Positions 1 through 5,938 of a stretch of DNA of 12,640 nucleotides are shown piece after piece (positions within the stretch are counted from its first letter, which is position 1; every line of letters begins with the position of its first letter). The notes below the pieces were generated by a model. The model was not told the origin of the DNA. It did not search any database and saw only the letters and a list, made by a program, of their open reading frames with translations. The position numbers were made by a program, and so were the translations under genes. The DNA comes from Methanobacteriota archaeon (GTDB taxonomy: Archaea; Hydrothermarchaeota; Hydrothermarchaeia; Hydrothermarchaeales; SZUA-236): positions 1 through 12,640 of the forward strand of contig QIDD01000007.1 in the NCBI GenBank assembly GCA_003230355.1, written 5' to 3'.

Positions 1-374
1 GTTAGATGCAGTTTCCCATCTTTAAAATCAGCCATCTCCTTTTTTCGAAGCCAGCCAATCGCGATTCCAACCAGTGCTGGAGCCATCTTCTCCCGCAACT
101 CATTAGTTGAATAGTCACCTGTTTTAAGAAGCTCTGCAACACGCCGCTCCGGAAGACCGGATTCAACATATTCCACGCCCTCAGCGCCGAGTGAAATATA
201 TTCTTCCACCGACTCGGAGATTGACACAAGCCCCTTCGCCGACAGCCAGTCCAAGCCGCGCATCACACTGCTCAAGTCAAGCCCTGATTTCGAAACTATC
301 TGCGCAGGCGTCATGCTCTCTTCTGCGGTGAGCGAGAGGAGGATCTTTTTTTCCATGGGGTGCAAGCTGGCCAT
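1..374 (-). CDS. pheS: Phenylalanyl-tRNA synthetase alpha subunit, N-terminal part (partial)
   Basis: Phenylalanine-tRNA ligase alpha chain charges tRNA-Phe in the cytoplasm, together with the beta chain. Only the first 124 codons are in the window; the gene continues past the left edge. Translation from the ATG at 374 begins MASLHPMEKKILLSL, the archaeal/eukaryal PheS opening (LHPxExKxL). Winged-helix-like segments follow, including a typical DLSSVMRGLDWLSAKGLV stretch at about residues 33-50 and a second helical repeat near GDYSTNELREKM. These N-terminal DNA-binding-fold domains are characteristic of archaeal and eukaryal PheS; the catalytic core lies outside the window. The start is 1 nt after the stop of the upstream small membrane protein, so the two are probably co-transcribed and translationally coupled. 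Family identity is clear from the N-terminus alone, but the catalytic domain cannot be checked here. Confidence 0.9.
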   Translation of the reverse strand, partial: MASLHPMEKKILLSLTAEESMTPAQIVSKSGLDLSSVMRGLDWLSAKGLVSISESVEEYISLGAEGVEYVESGLPERRVAELLKTGDYSTNELREKMAPALVGIAIGWLRKKEMADFKDGKLHL

Positions 375-375
375 C

Positions 376-645
376 CTAATTCAAACCTGAAACAGCTTTT
401 TGCTCGGAATCATCTGCGTGGTAGAGGACTGCTATAACAATAGAAATAACTGTAAGCGGGATGAAATAAGCCTTTGATGGCTGAGAGTTTATCACTGTGA
501 TCGCAGCTATGAGACCTAGAATCACAGACAGAACAGAGTAAATCCAGTATATCTCCTCTGCCTCATATTCTTTCTCCAGATAGTAACGTGTGAATAGATA
601 AGCTGATACTCCGATTACAAAAACTGTTCTAACATCAAGCGCCAT
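376..645 (-). CDS. Small three-helix membrane protein, function unknown
   Basis: Predicted 89-residue integral membrane protein that I do not recognise. Hydrophobic segments are at about residues 6-24, 32-52 and 59-76. A charged loop (LEKEYEAEEIYW) separates the first two, and the tail is acidic/polar (HADDSEQKAVSGLN). I place the start at the ATG at 645 (MALDVRT); a TTG two codons upstream (651) is possible. A TATA-like box centred about 27 nt upstream of the ATG suggests a leaderless transcript, which favours 645. The stop is 1 nt before the pheS start, so it is probably the first gene of a two-gene unit with pheS. Nothing in the sequence ties it to tRNA charging. The compact helices and in-phase start and stop make a real gene likely. 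Confidence 0.72.
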   Translation of the reverse strand: MALDVRTVFVIGVSAYLFTRYYLEKEYEAEEIYWIYSVLSVILGLIAAITVINSQPSKAYFIPLTVISIVIAVLYHADDSEQKAVSGLN

Positions 646-667
646 AGTCAAATCAATCTCAAAGGTT

Positions 668-676
668 GTATTTAAG
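668..676 (-). promoter_or_regulatory. TATA box for the small membrane protein-pheS unit
   Basis: On the minus strand the sequence reads AAAGCTTAAATACAACC, an archaeal BRE/TATA arrangement. Its centre lies about 27 nt upstream of the ATG at 645, so transcription would begin at or just before the start codon. No SD motif is visible in front of that ATG, which is consistent with a leaderless mRNA. Confidence 0.55.
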
Positions 677-722
677 CTTTAACCAATCAACGAACGTAGG
701 CCCAGGTCGAAGCGTCACATGA

Positions 723-767
723 GTAAATTAAAAAATGAAAAAGAAAATTGGAGGTGTTCCACTCCAA
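723..767 (-). terminator. Hairpin plus T-rich tract downstream of cspA
   Basis: TTGGAG (748-753) and CTCCAA (762-767) form a 6-bp stem with an 8-nt loop. Read on the minus strand it is followed by a run made almost only of T (forward A-rich 723-747). It sits about 30 nt past the cspA stop and just before the promoter of the next unit. Archaeal termination mainly needs the T-tract; the hairpin is an extra, intrinsic-terminator-like feature. Another T7 run lies between the stop codon and the hairpin. Confidence 0.55.
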
Positions 768-796
768 AATATAGTTGCTAAAAAAACATGAACGTC

Positions 797-988
797 TTAG
801 ACTTTTTTAACATTCACAGCTTTAAGACCTTTGTCGCCTTCTTCAACGTCAAATTCTACCTGATCGTTGTCAGCGATAGGTCCTTCGACGATGCCTGATT
901 CGTGTACAAAGACATCCTCGCCATCGTCCTGAGCGATAAAGCCGAAGCGCTTGATCCTGTTATAAAACTTTACAGTACCTGTAGCCAT
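797..988 (-). CDS. cspA: CspA-family cold-shock domain protein
   Basis: A 63-residue single cold-shock domain (OB fold) that binds single-stranded RNA/DNA, probably as an RNA chaperone in the cytoplasm. The protein opens MATGTVKFYNRIKRFGFIAQ, with the RNP-1-like KRFGFI motif at about residues 13-18 and the RNP-2-like DVFVH motif at about 30-34. It ends GLKAVNVKKV, as the family does. The usual KWFN is KFYN here and the usual KGFGFI is KRFGFI; both keep aromatic/basic surface residues. I chose ATG 988 over in-frame starts further upstream because a very strong SD (GGGGGGTGA) lies 5 nt before it and the family begins at this point. The gene has a 165-nt upstream region and a hairpin terminator, so it is probably its own transcription unit. 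CspA proteins occur in only some archaea. Confidence 0.93.
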   Translation of the reverse strand: MATGTVKFYNRIKRFGFIAQDDGEDVFVHESGIVEGPIADNDQVEFDVEEGDKGLKAVNVKKV

Positions 989-1153
989 ATTTTTCACCCC
1001 CCTTTTAGTTGATTCCAATTAATAAATAAATTCAAAAAATAATCACCTGATTCTATACTACACTTTTTATTTCTATCTCTCTATCCAATATTACCTCCTG
1101 CAAAGATTATTGTTCTAATTACCTGGGCATGCACACTTTATTGAAGCGGAAAA
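989..1153 (-). promoter_or_regulatory. cspA upstream/leader region
   Basis: 165 nt without a recognisable full-length gene lie between the HEAT-PAS stop and cspA. On the minus strand it is AT-rich and holds two TATA-like stretches: GAAATAAAAAG near 1065-1075 and TTTATTTATTA near 1020-1031. The second sits about 39 nt before the cspA ATG and would give a very short leader carrying the SD. Further upstream, GGAGGT (1093-1098) precedes a TTG-initiated 11-codon mini-ORF ending at 1053. If transcription starts upstream of this, the mRNA has a long leader, as bacterial cspA mRNAs do. The actual start site cannot be decided from sequence. Confidence 0.45.
994..1002 (-). promoter_or_regulatory. Strong Shine-Dalgarno fixing the cspA start
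   Basis: The minus strand reads GGGGGGTGA with 5 nt between it and the ATG at 988. It is the strongest ribosome-binding site in the window and excludes the longer N-terminal extension that the open frame would allow. Confidence 0.8.
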
Positions 1154-1687
1154 TTAGATGAGCGGTCTCAGGATTGTGAGGTCAGCCGGCCGGCCTTCAA
1201 AATCAATTAGAGAAGCGGTTATCTCAACAGGAATCCTCACACCAGCTTTCGAGCGTATTTCAACATTGTACTTGTTTGGAACCTTCTCAGCCATTAGCCG
1301 CTTTTTATACATTTCAAGCAGTAGCTCTTCATACTCACCTGTCACGAACTCTACAAACTGCCTGCCGACAAGCTCCTCCCTTCGATATCCGCTAAACCCT
1401 GTGGCAGCTGAATTCACAAGCTGGATGAGACCGCCTCTGATGACAACAACACCAAGACCCGCTATTTCACCGAGGATCTCAGCTGCTTCTTTTCGAATAT
1501 CACCATCAGCATACTGTATATTTGCAATTAGCGCCTCAACTGCTGCCTGGCCAATATCTATAAGAGCCCTTTTGGCATCTCTTCGAATCTCTTGATTTTT
1601 ATGATCTAAAATCCCGATCAAACTTATCGCGTCCCCTTCTTCAGCAAATTTCGCTACATCAGGCCTGGATGAACCAAATATTCCCAT
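1154..1687 (-). CDS. HEAT-repeat/PAS domain protein
   Basis: Predicted 177-residue cytoplasmic protein with two modules. Residues about 8-76 form HEAT-like (PBS-lyase-type) helical repeats, seen in IRRDAKRALIDIGQAAVEAL and IRKEAAEILGEIAGLG. Residues about 77-177 form a PAS domain: a VNSAATGFSGYRREELVGR helix/loop, then KYNVEIRSKAGVRIPVEIT and FEGRPADLTILR, matching the PAS core strands. The protein stops right at the end of the PAS fold. There is no kinase, cyclase, methyl-accepting or DNA-binding output domain and no membrane segment. HEAT repeats bind proteins and PAS domains bind small ligands or partners, so an adaptor or sensor role is inferred. I chose ATG 1687 because MGIFGSSRPDVAKF resembles the usual opening of archaeal HEAT proteins; a GTG at 1720 would add 11 residues. 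It lies 66 nt after hisH and is possibly the last gene of that operon. Confidence 0.8.
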   Translation of the reverse strand: MGIFGSSRPDVAKFAEEGDAISLIGILDHKNQEIRRDAKRALIDIGQAAVEALIANIQYADGDIRKEAAEILGEIAGLGVVVIRGGLIQLVNSAATGFSGYRREELVGRQFVEFVTGEYEELLLEMYKKRLMAEKVPNKYNVEIRSKAGVRIPVEITASLIDFEGRPADLTILRPLI

Positions 1688-1753
1688 CTTCAAAACCAGA
1701 GATAAATTATCTATTGACACTAAAAAGTTATCTGTTGAAACAGCACCAGGTTT

Positions 1754-2365
1754 CTACATCGTTTCTTTCACGATCTCTACGTAGTTTTCCAATAGTTTAA
1801 GCCCGACGTTTCCGCTTTTTTCAGGATGGAACTGTGTAGCATAGATATTGTCTTTTTCAACTATCGAGGGGAATCTGACACCGTATTCTGTTCTGCCGGC
1901 GACAATACTATCATCCTCTGGAATCGCATAATAGGAGTGAACGAAGTAAAAATAGGATTTGTCCTCTATGCCGCTTAGGAGCTGGGAGCCTCCTGTGTTT
2001 TCCACCGTGTTCCAGCCCATGTGCGGGACCTTCACATCACCCTGGAATCGTGTGATGCGCCCGCCTAATATGTCGAGTCCAGGGTTGCGCCCGCCCTCCT
2101 CGCTTTCAGAAAAAAGAAGCTGCAAACCCAGGCACACGCCGAGAAGCGGCTTATCACCAAGACCCCGTATAATGTCTTTGAGATGCTCGATCTCCTGCAT
2201 GGCATCAAAAAACGCGCCTACACCTGGAAGCACTGCGGCATCTGCGGTTTGGATCACAGCCTCATCCTTCGTTACAACTACATTTGTCCCAAGATGTTCA
2301 AGCGCCTTTGAAATGCTCATAAGATTTCCAGCGCCAAAGTCGATTATTGCAACAGTGGGCTTCAA
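1754..2365 (-). CDS. hisH: Imidazole glycerol phosphate synthase, glutaminase subunit HisH
   Basis: Class I glutamine amidotransferase subunit (203 aa) of IGP synthase. It hydrolyses glutamine and channels ammonia to HisF in histidine biosynthesis. The nucleophile Cys78 is in [12 protein letters not shown] and the His180/Glu182 pair is in QFHPEKSG, so the triad is complete. The N-terminal [17 protein letters not shown], the oxyanion-region LPGVGAF and PHMGWN are also canonical. The start is a TTG at 2365 that overlaps the hisF stop by 4 nt (TTGA), with GGTGAGG just upstream as the ribosome-binding site. That overlap indicates translational coupling of the two subunits, which act as a 1:1 complex. 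Length is normal for the family. Confidence 0.97.
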   Translation of the reverse strand: MKPTVAIIDFGAGNLMSISKALEHLGTNVVVTKDEAVIQTADAAVLPGVGAFFDAMQEIEHLKDIIRGLGDKPLLGVCLGLQLLFSESEEGGRNPGLDILGGRITRFQGDVKVPHMGWNTVENTGGSQLLSGIEDKSYFYFVHSYYAIPEDDSIVAGRTEYGVRFPSIVEKDNIYATQFHPEKSGNVGLKLLENYVEIVKETM

Positions 2366-3162
2366 ATCCTCACCGCCACACCCTTTTTCCCAAGAAAATC
2401 TTTGATGTCGCCCACGGTGTACTCTTTATAATGGAACACCGATGCTGCAAGCGCCGCGTCACAGCCCGTCTGGTTGAAAACATTGTAAAAATCATCTTTA
2501 TCCCCTGCACCGCCGGAAGCGATAATCGGGATGTTTGTCTCACGTGAAAAAACGTCTGTCATAGCCAGGTCAAAGCCGTCCTTTGTTCCATCGGCATCCA
2601 TGGAGGTGAGAAGTATTTCGCCTGCGCCAAGCTCCTCCACACGTCTGCCCCACTCCACCGCGTCAACCCCTGTTCCAGTGCGCCCGCCGTAGATATAGAC
2701 TTCATACCAGCATCTGCCCCGCGGCGTGTCAACCATAAAGCGGTCACTGCGTTCTTCAAACACTGCTTTAGCGTCGATTGCGCACACAATGCACTGGGTC
2801 CCGAATTTCTCAGCACCCAACCGTATCAGCTCAGGATCCTTCACAGCCGCCGTGTTCACACCAACCTTGTCAGCCCCGGCCTTGAGCACCTTCTTCATAT
2901 CCTCTGTTGAACGGATACCGCCGCCAACCGTGAGTGGGATGAAAACCTCGGCAGCCGTTTTACTCACAATCTCAAGTGTGGTCTCATGCCCTCGCGGTGA
3001 AGCGGAGATATCGAGGAAAACAAGCTCATCCGCGCCCTGCTCATTATAGGCTCGTGACAGCTCAACCGGATCGCCGGCATCGCGCAGATTTACAAAATGA
3101 ACGCCTTTAACAACCCGTCCATCCTTAACATCCAAACAGGGGATTATGCGCTTTGTAAGCAT
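2362..3162 (-). CDS. hisF: Imidazole glycerol phosphate synthase, cyclase subunit HisF
   Basis: TIM-barrel cyclase subunit (266 aa). It converts PRFAR and HisH-derived ammonia into imidazole glycerol phosphate and AICAR, the fifth stage of histidine synthesis, where the pathway also meets purine synthesis. The catalytic aspartates are visible at Asp11 ([15 protein letters not shown]) and Asp130 (CAIDAK). The phosphate-binding loops [11 protein letters not shown] and IIASGGAG are intact. The ATG at 3162 lies 3 nt after the stop of the PAC2-family gene, and the 3' end overlaps the hisH start. No other his genes are in the window, so this two-gene complex is separated from the rest of the pathway, at least locally. 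Confidence 0.97.
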   Translation of the reverse strand: MLTKRIIPCLDVKDGRVVKGVHFVNLRDAGDPVELSRAYNEQGADELVFLDISASPRGHETTLEIVSKTAAEVFIPLTVGGGIRSTEDMKKVLKAGADKVGVNTAAVKDPELIRLGAEKFGTQCIVCAIDAKAVFEERSDRFMVDTPRGRCWYEVYIYGGRTGTGVDAVEWGRRVEELGAGEILLTSMDADGTKDGFDLAMTDVFSRETNIPIIASGGAGDKDDFYNVFNQTGCDAALAASVFHYKEYTVGDIKDFLGKKGVAVRI

Positions 3163-3165
3163 ACA

Positions 3166-3951
3166 CTACCCGATATAACGCATCTGATCCTTGTCGGGAA
3201 GAACGTCGGACTTTGCTGTTGCGCCCATCTCCTCAAGAATCTTCTTCTCAATCTCAGCAGCCTCTTGAGTCATCTTCTCAACTTCTTCAGCCTTTTTCTC
3301 AAGATTGTCAAGACTGAGCTCTATTCCCAGATGGCGAGCGAGAACTGTGAGAACCGCCTTCGCAGACTTGGGGTCCACGTAGAAACCGGATGTCTCACCC
3401 ATGAGGCATAGGCCGTCCATTCCACGAAGCGAGCTCAGACCAAGCAGGAGCCCTGAAGCGCCGATAATATGGCCCACGCCGGATCGCTCAAGTATAACGT
3501 CTATGCTTTCCAGACCGCTTATGAGGCTGTCTTTGTTCACCGCGCCGTAGACAACCGGATTATCAATATTCTTGCCAACACCAAACCCGCCTAAAGTATA
3601 AATTTTATTGCAGCCCAACTCCTCCATGACGTCGAGTATCTTCTGACACAACCGATATTGGCCGTCGTTTGTAGCAGCCTGAGTGTTGCCTGTGAGGATG
3701 ATGAGGTCCTGCTCGCCTTTGAGATAGTAGAACTCGTTTTTCATAAGTTCGATTGTACCGTCTTTTTTCACAAGCACCTGCGGAGGAAAAGTATAGGACA
3801 AAAGCGTGGCAAACCGTGTTGCACCTAGCTCGTCTTTCAAATATTCCGCCGCGATCTTACCTACCTGCCCTATGCCAGGCAGCCCCTCAATTAAAACAGG
3901 GTTTTTAAGGGTTGGTTTTTCGTCAAAGTTAAGTATGAATTCAGTAGTCAT
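3166..3951 (-). CDS. PAC2-family proteasome assembly chaperone homologue (PbaB-like)
   Basis: A 261-residue member of the archaeal PAC2 family (COG2047-type, PbaA/PbaB relatives), linked by homology to assembly of the 20S proteasome. Diagnostic stretches are PVLIEGLPGIGQVGKIAAEYL (about residues 18-38), LIILTGNTQ, YTLGGFGVG and ASGLLLGLSSLRGMDGLCLMGET (about 164-186). A charged coiled-coil-like helix follows (LEKKAEEVEKMTQEAAEIEK, about 217-236), then a short tail ending DQMRYIG. The tail contains a Tyr near the C-terminus but does not end in a strict hydrophobic-Tyr-X motif, so direct proteasome docking in that way is uncertain. Its ATG overlaps the nop10 stop (ATGA), and it sits 3 nt before hisF. 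The position next to nop10 and aif2a is the conserved archaeal arrangement. Confidence 0.9.
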   Translation of the reverse strand: MTTEFILNFDEKPTLKNPVLIEGLPGIGQVGKIAAEYLKDELGATRFATLLSYTFPPQVLVKKDGTIELMKNEFYYLKGEQDLIILTGNTQAATNDGQYRLCQKILDVMEELGCNKIYTLGGFGVGKNIDNPVVYGAVNKDSLISGLESIDVILERSGVGHIIGASGLLLGLSSLRGMDGLCLMGETSGFYVDPKSAKAVLTVLARHLGIELSLDNLEKKAEEVEKMTQEAAEIEKKILEEMGATAKSDVLPDKDQMRYIG

Positions 3952-4115
3952 TTATCTCTTTTCATGGATTCAAGCTTCAGCTTACGGCGATACACCCCAT
4001 ATCGATCCTCAGGCGAAAACCGTGATGGATGTGGTTTTGACGTGGGAATAGAGCATTTCGGACAAGTTTCAGAAAGGGTGTAGCTGCTGCACCTTTTACA
4101 CTGTGCAAGGGTCAT
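3948..4115 (-). CDS. nop10: H/ACA RNP component Nop10
   Basis: A 55-residue protein, small enough to be missed by length-filtered gene callers. Nop10 belongs to box H/ACA ribonucleoproteins, where it helps Cbf5 carry out RNA-guided pseudouridylation of rRNA. The N-terminal zinc ribbon has Cys6, Cys9, Cys18 and Cys21 (CKRC and CPKC). The hallmark C-terminal segment HPSRFSPEDRYGVYRRKLK (residues 29-47) is the linear Cbf5-binding part of the family. The ATG at 4115 is 1 nt after the aif2a stop, and its TGA overlaps the ATG of the PAC2-family gene. Both junctions suggest translational coupling. The aif2a-nop10-PAC2 order is common in archaea, which supports the call. Confidence 0.95.
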   Translation of the reverse strand: MTLAQCKRCSSYTLSETCPKCSIPTSKPHPSRFSPEDRYGVYRRKLKLESMKRDK

Positions 4116-4116
4116 C

Positions 4117-4908
4117 TTACTTTACATCCCGTATAAACCTTCCCTCCCCTCCCTGGGAGATGATGTATTCAACAGCCTTTTCAGCAGACTGCTTGATAAC
4201 CTCTTCAGCGCTCTTGTAATCCGGCGCTGTAACATGGACCCTGTATCTGGGAGGACTCAGATAGCTAATCTCAAGTTTCACATCCTGATCCGAAGTGACC
4301 TTCAGCGCCTCTTTCAAAGCCTCTTTAATCTTTATAACCCCGTCTCCACTCCTGATCTGAAGCTCCACAAAACCCTCTATCTCAACAGTGGGCAGAACAA
4401 TATTTTCGCCGGCAACCTTTACAATTGGCCCCACCCACTCAACTGGAACGCCTTCAAGCACACTCTTCCCCTCTATGACAACCTCTTCAAGGCCTGTGTA
4501 GACCTCCCCGTAATTCTCCTCAAGGAAAAATCCCACCTCATTATAGGCGTCGTCAACAGTTTTGCCTATTTCAGCTGCTGCGCGTTCAAGGAGTTTTTCA
4601 GCCTTCTGCTCGCGTTTCCACTCCTGTGTTTTGTTAGTGCGCTGTGTATCTCCAACCCTTCTGACTGAAAGGTCTATGTGCCCTCGCGCCTGATCAACGC
4701 TTAAAACCTTTGCAACAGTCTTCTGCCCTTCGCGAACATAGTCACGGATGTTTTTAACCCATATCGATGCTACCTCTGAGATATGTATGAAGCCGTCTTT
4801 ACCCTCGTATTCATCGAGCTTTGCAAAGGCTCCGTGGCCTGAGACCTTGGAGATAGTTGAAATCACCAGGTCCCCTTCAGTTGGATATGGGTCCTTTTTT
4901 CTTACCAA
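4117..4908 (-). CDS. Translation initiation factor aIF2 alpha subunit
   Basis: A 263-residue alpha subunit of the heterotrimeric aIF2, which delivers Met-tRNAi to the small ribosomal subunit. An S1/OB domain occupies about residues 11-84 (EGDLVISTISKVSGHGAFAK, then GFIHISEVAS and GHIDLSVRRV). A helical domain with the WKREQKAEKLLERAA stretch follows, then the C-terminal alpha/beta domain (about 175-263, with KLEISYLSPPRYRVHVTAP) that contacts the gamma subunit. The start is a TTG at 4908 with a GGGGTGA ribosome-binding site 7 nt upstream; the next residues VRKKDPYPTEGDLV match the family opening. It lies 7 nt after rps27e and 1 nt before nop10, in the conserved translation operon. Confidence 0.96.
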   Translation of the reverse strand: MVRKKDPYPTEGDLVISTISKVSGHGAFAKLDEYEGKDGFIHISEVASIWVKNIRDYVREGQKTVAKVLSVDQARGHIDLSVRRVGDTQRTNKTQEWKREQKAEKLLERAAAEIGKTVDDAYNEVGFFLEENYGEVYTGLEEVVIEGKSVLEGVPVEWVGPIVKVAGENIVLPTVEIEGFVELQIRSGDGVIKIKEALKEALKVTSDQDVKLEISYLSPPRYRVHVTAPDYKSAEEVIKQSAEKAVEYIISQGGEGRFIRDVK

Positions 4909-4915
4909 ATCGAAT

Positions 4916-4922
4916 TCACCCC
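4916..4922 (-). promoter_or_regulatory. Shine-Dalgarno supporting the TTG start of aIF2-alpha
   Basis: GGGGTGA on the minus strand, overlapping the last codons of rps27e, is 7 nt before the TTG at 4908. There is no ATG in a position that fits the family N-terminus, so this site decides the start. Confidence 0.7.
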
Positions 4923-5101
4923 AAAACAGACTCTATCCTGGTCTTTATCTGGGCTTTGCCGCCTTTGGGTGTGGCAATGGTTTTTCCGCAGATTACGCAT
5001 TTCACAGCGGTTTTTGCTGATCCGAACATGACCTGCTCGTTTCCGCAGTCCATACATTTAACCTTCAAAAACCTGCTTCTTGGAGTATTACTTGTGCGCA
5101 T
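4916..5101 (-). CDS. rps27e: 30S ribosomal protein S27e
   Basis: A 61-residue zinc-binding small-subunit ribosomal protein of the archaeal/eukaryal type. The four-cysteine ribbon is complete: Cys16/Cys19 (CMDCG) and Cys35/Cys38 (CVICG). The conserved N-terminal SRFLKVKCMDCGNEQVMFG and the region following the second knuckle (KTIATPKGGKAQIKTRI) are typical. The ATG at 5101 has GAGGT 8 nt upstream and is 4 nt past the L44e stop. Second gene of the ribosomal/translation operon. Confidence 0.97.
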   Translation of the reverse strand: MRTSNTPRSRFLKVKCMDCGNEQVMFGSAKTAVKCVICGKTIATPKGGKAQIKTRIESVLG

Positions 5102-5105
5102 ATCT

Positions 5106-5384
5106 TTATACCTCTATCAGTTCGAGCTTTTTAACTCTGAATCCCTTTGTAATACTGCTTTTGTTGCATTCCGTGCAGGTAAGTTTGAAACTGACTTTTT
5201 TTGTAGGTTTGTCCCCTGAGGGCAGCGCCCGTGGAAATCCTCCGTATCCGGCGAGTACCCGTCTAAACTGACGCTGTCCAGCCTTCAGCTCAGAGGCTTT
5301 GCGCTTCTTAGGCCGTGCCACATTATGCTCGGTATGTTTCCTGCAGGATTTACAGTATGTCCGCTTTTTCTTCGGCATCTTCAT
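5106..5384 (-). CDS. rpl44e: 50S ribosomal protein L44e
   Basis: A 92-residue zinc-ribbon protein of the large subunit, located near the E site in archaeal and eukaryal ribosomes. Zinc ligands are Cys11/Cys14 (TYCKSCRKHTEH) and Cys70/Cys73 (LTCTECNKS). The conserved central loop GYGGFPRALPSGDKPTKK is present (about residues 46-63). The ATG at 5384 is preceded by AAGGTGA with 7 nt spacing, which supports it over the ATG two codons later. It is first in the minus-strand operon with S27e, aIF2-alpha and Nop10, and has a clear TATA box upstream. Confidence 0.97.
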   Translation of the reverse strand: MKMPKKKRTYCKSCRKHTEHNVARPKKRKASELKAGQRQFRRVLAGYGGFPRALPSGDKPTKKVSFKLTCTECNKSSITKGFRVKKLELIEV

Positions 5385-5391
5385 ATAGTGT

Positions 5392-5398
5392 TCACCTT
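5392..5398 (-). promoter_or_regulatory. Shine-Dalgarno of rpl44e
   Basis: AAGGTGA on the minus strand, 7 nt before the ATG at 5384. It fixes the longer of two possible starts. Confidence 0.7.
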
Positions 5399-5428
5399 CT
5401 TAAATCAAAGACATCAAAGGAGTGGGGC

Positions 5429-5440
5429 CATATAAAGTTT
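5429..5440 (-). promoter_or_regulatory. TATA box of the L44e-S27e-aIF2a-nop10-PAC2-hisFH operon
   Basis: The minus strand reads AAACTTTATATGG, a near-ideal archaeal TATA element. Transcription starting about 25 nt downstream would leave a short leader (about 20 nt) with the SD of rpl44e. It is the only strong promoter I see for the following co-directional genes down to hisH. Confidence 0.7.
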
Positions 5441-5483
5441 GTGGGTGAGCGCCCTCGTTTCAACCTGGACTTTAGGGCAATAG

Positions 5484-5492
5484 ATTTATAAA
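5484..5492 (+). promoter_or_regulatory. TATA box of the plus-strand unit (SecB-like, ubiE-like)
   Basis: GATTTATAAATGG gives a TTTATAAA core at 5485-5492. A start about 25 nt downstream (about 5513) leaves a short leader before the first gene. It is divergent from, and about 50 bp away from, the L44e TATA box. Confidence 0.6.
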
Positions 5493-5541
5493 TGGCCTTG
5501 GGCGGATATTATTTGAAATAATTTTGGATGATGTGATAAAT

Positions 5542-5925
5542 ATGGGGCAATTTGATGATCACACGATAAGACGAGTGGAATGTAAGAGAACTGTGGATGA
5601 AATATCCGATTTCAGACTCTCATATAATTTTGACATAACAAAAAAAGAGATTGTAAATAAGTCCTTTAATATTGAATATACATTTACAATCGAATATAAA
5701 GAAGGCGTGGGTCTTGTTGTTGTCGAGGGAGCTTTGAGCTATAATGACACGCCCAAAGTGCTTAAAGACCTTAGCAAGAACTGGGATGGAAACACTGATT
5801 TCCAGCGGCGTCTTTACAACCTCATATTTAGAAATGCTGTTACAATGATACTGGATCTCTCCCGTCACATAGGTCTTCCGACCCCGATATTTTTCCCTGA
5901 AATCCAGCCTGAACAAGTAGGATGA
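5542..5925 (+). CDS. Small cytoplasmic protein, SecB-like in outline
   Basis: A 127-residue soluble protein with no signal peptide or membrane segment. The N-terminal half alternates like beta strands (DFRLSYNFDI, NIEYTFTIEYK, GVGLVVVEGALSY). It is followed by a helix (NLIFRNAVTMILDLSRHIG) and a final PTPIFFPEIQ. That order of long strands, C-terminal helix and proline-rich end resembles the SecB export-chaperone fold, and SecB-like proteins have been described in a few archaea. This is inference from pattern, not a recognised signature. I prefer ATG 5542, which has a weak GTGAT in front; a TTG at 5524 in the same frame would add 6 residues. It lies 13 nt before the methyltransferase gene and is first in its operon. 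It could instead be an unrelated conserved archaeal family. Confidence 0.72.
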   Translation: MGQFDDHTIRRVECKRTVDEISDFRLSYNFDITKKEIVNKSFNIEYTFTIEYKEGVGLVVVEGALSYNDTPKVLKDLSKNWDGNTDFQRRLYNLIFRNAVTMILDLSRHIGLPTPIFFPEIQPEQVG

Positions 5926-5938
5926 GTGGTGTTTTTTT

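Noticed and set aside
2..229. 75-codon minus-strand open frame at the left edge
   Set aside because: It overlaps the pheS N-terminus in another frame, and only the pheS frame has family signatures.
1158..1595. 145-codon plus-strand open frame
   Set aside because: It is antisense to the HEAT-PAS gene, Ser/Ile-rich and without any motif.
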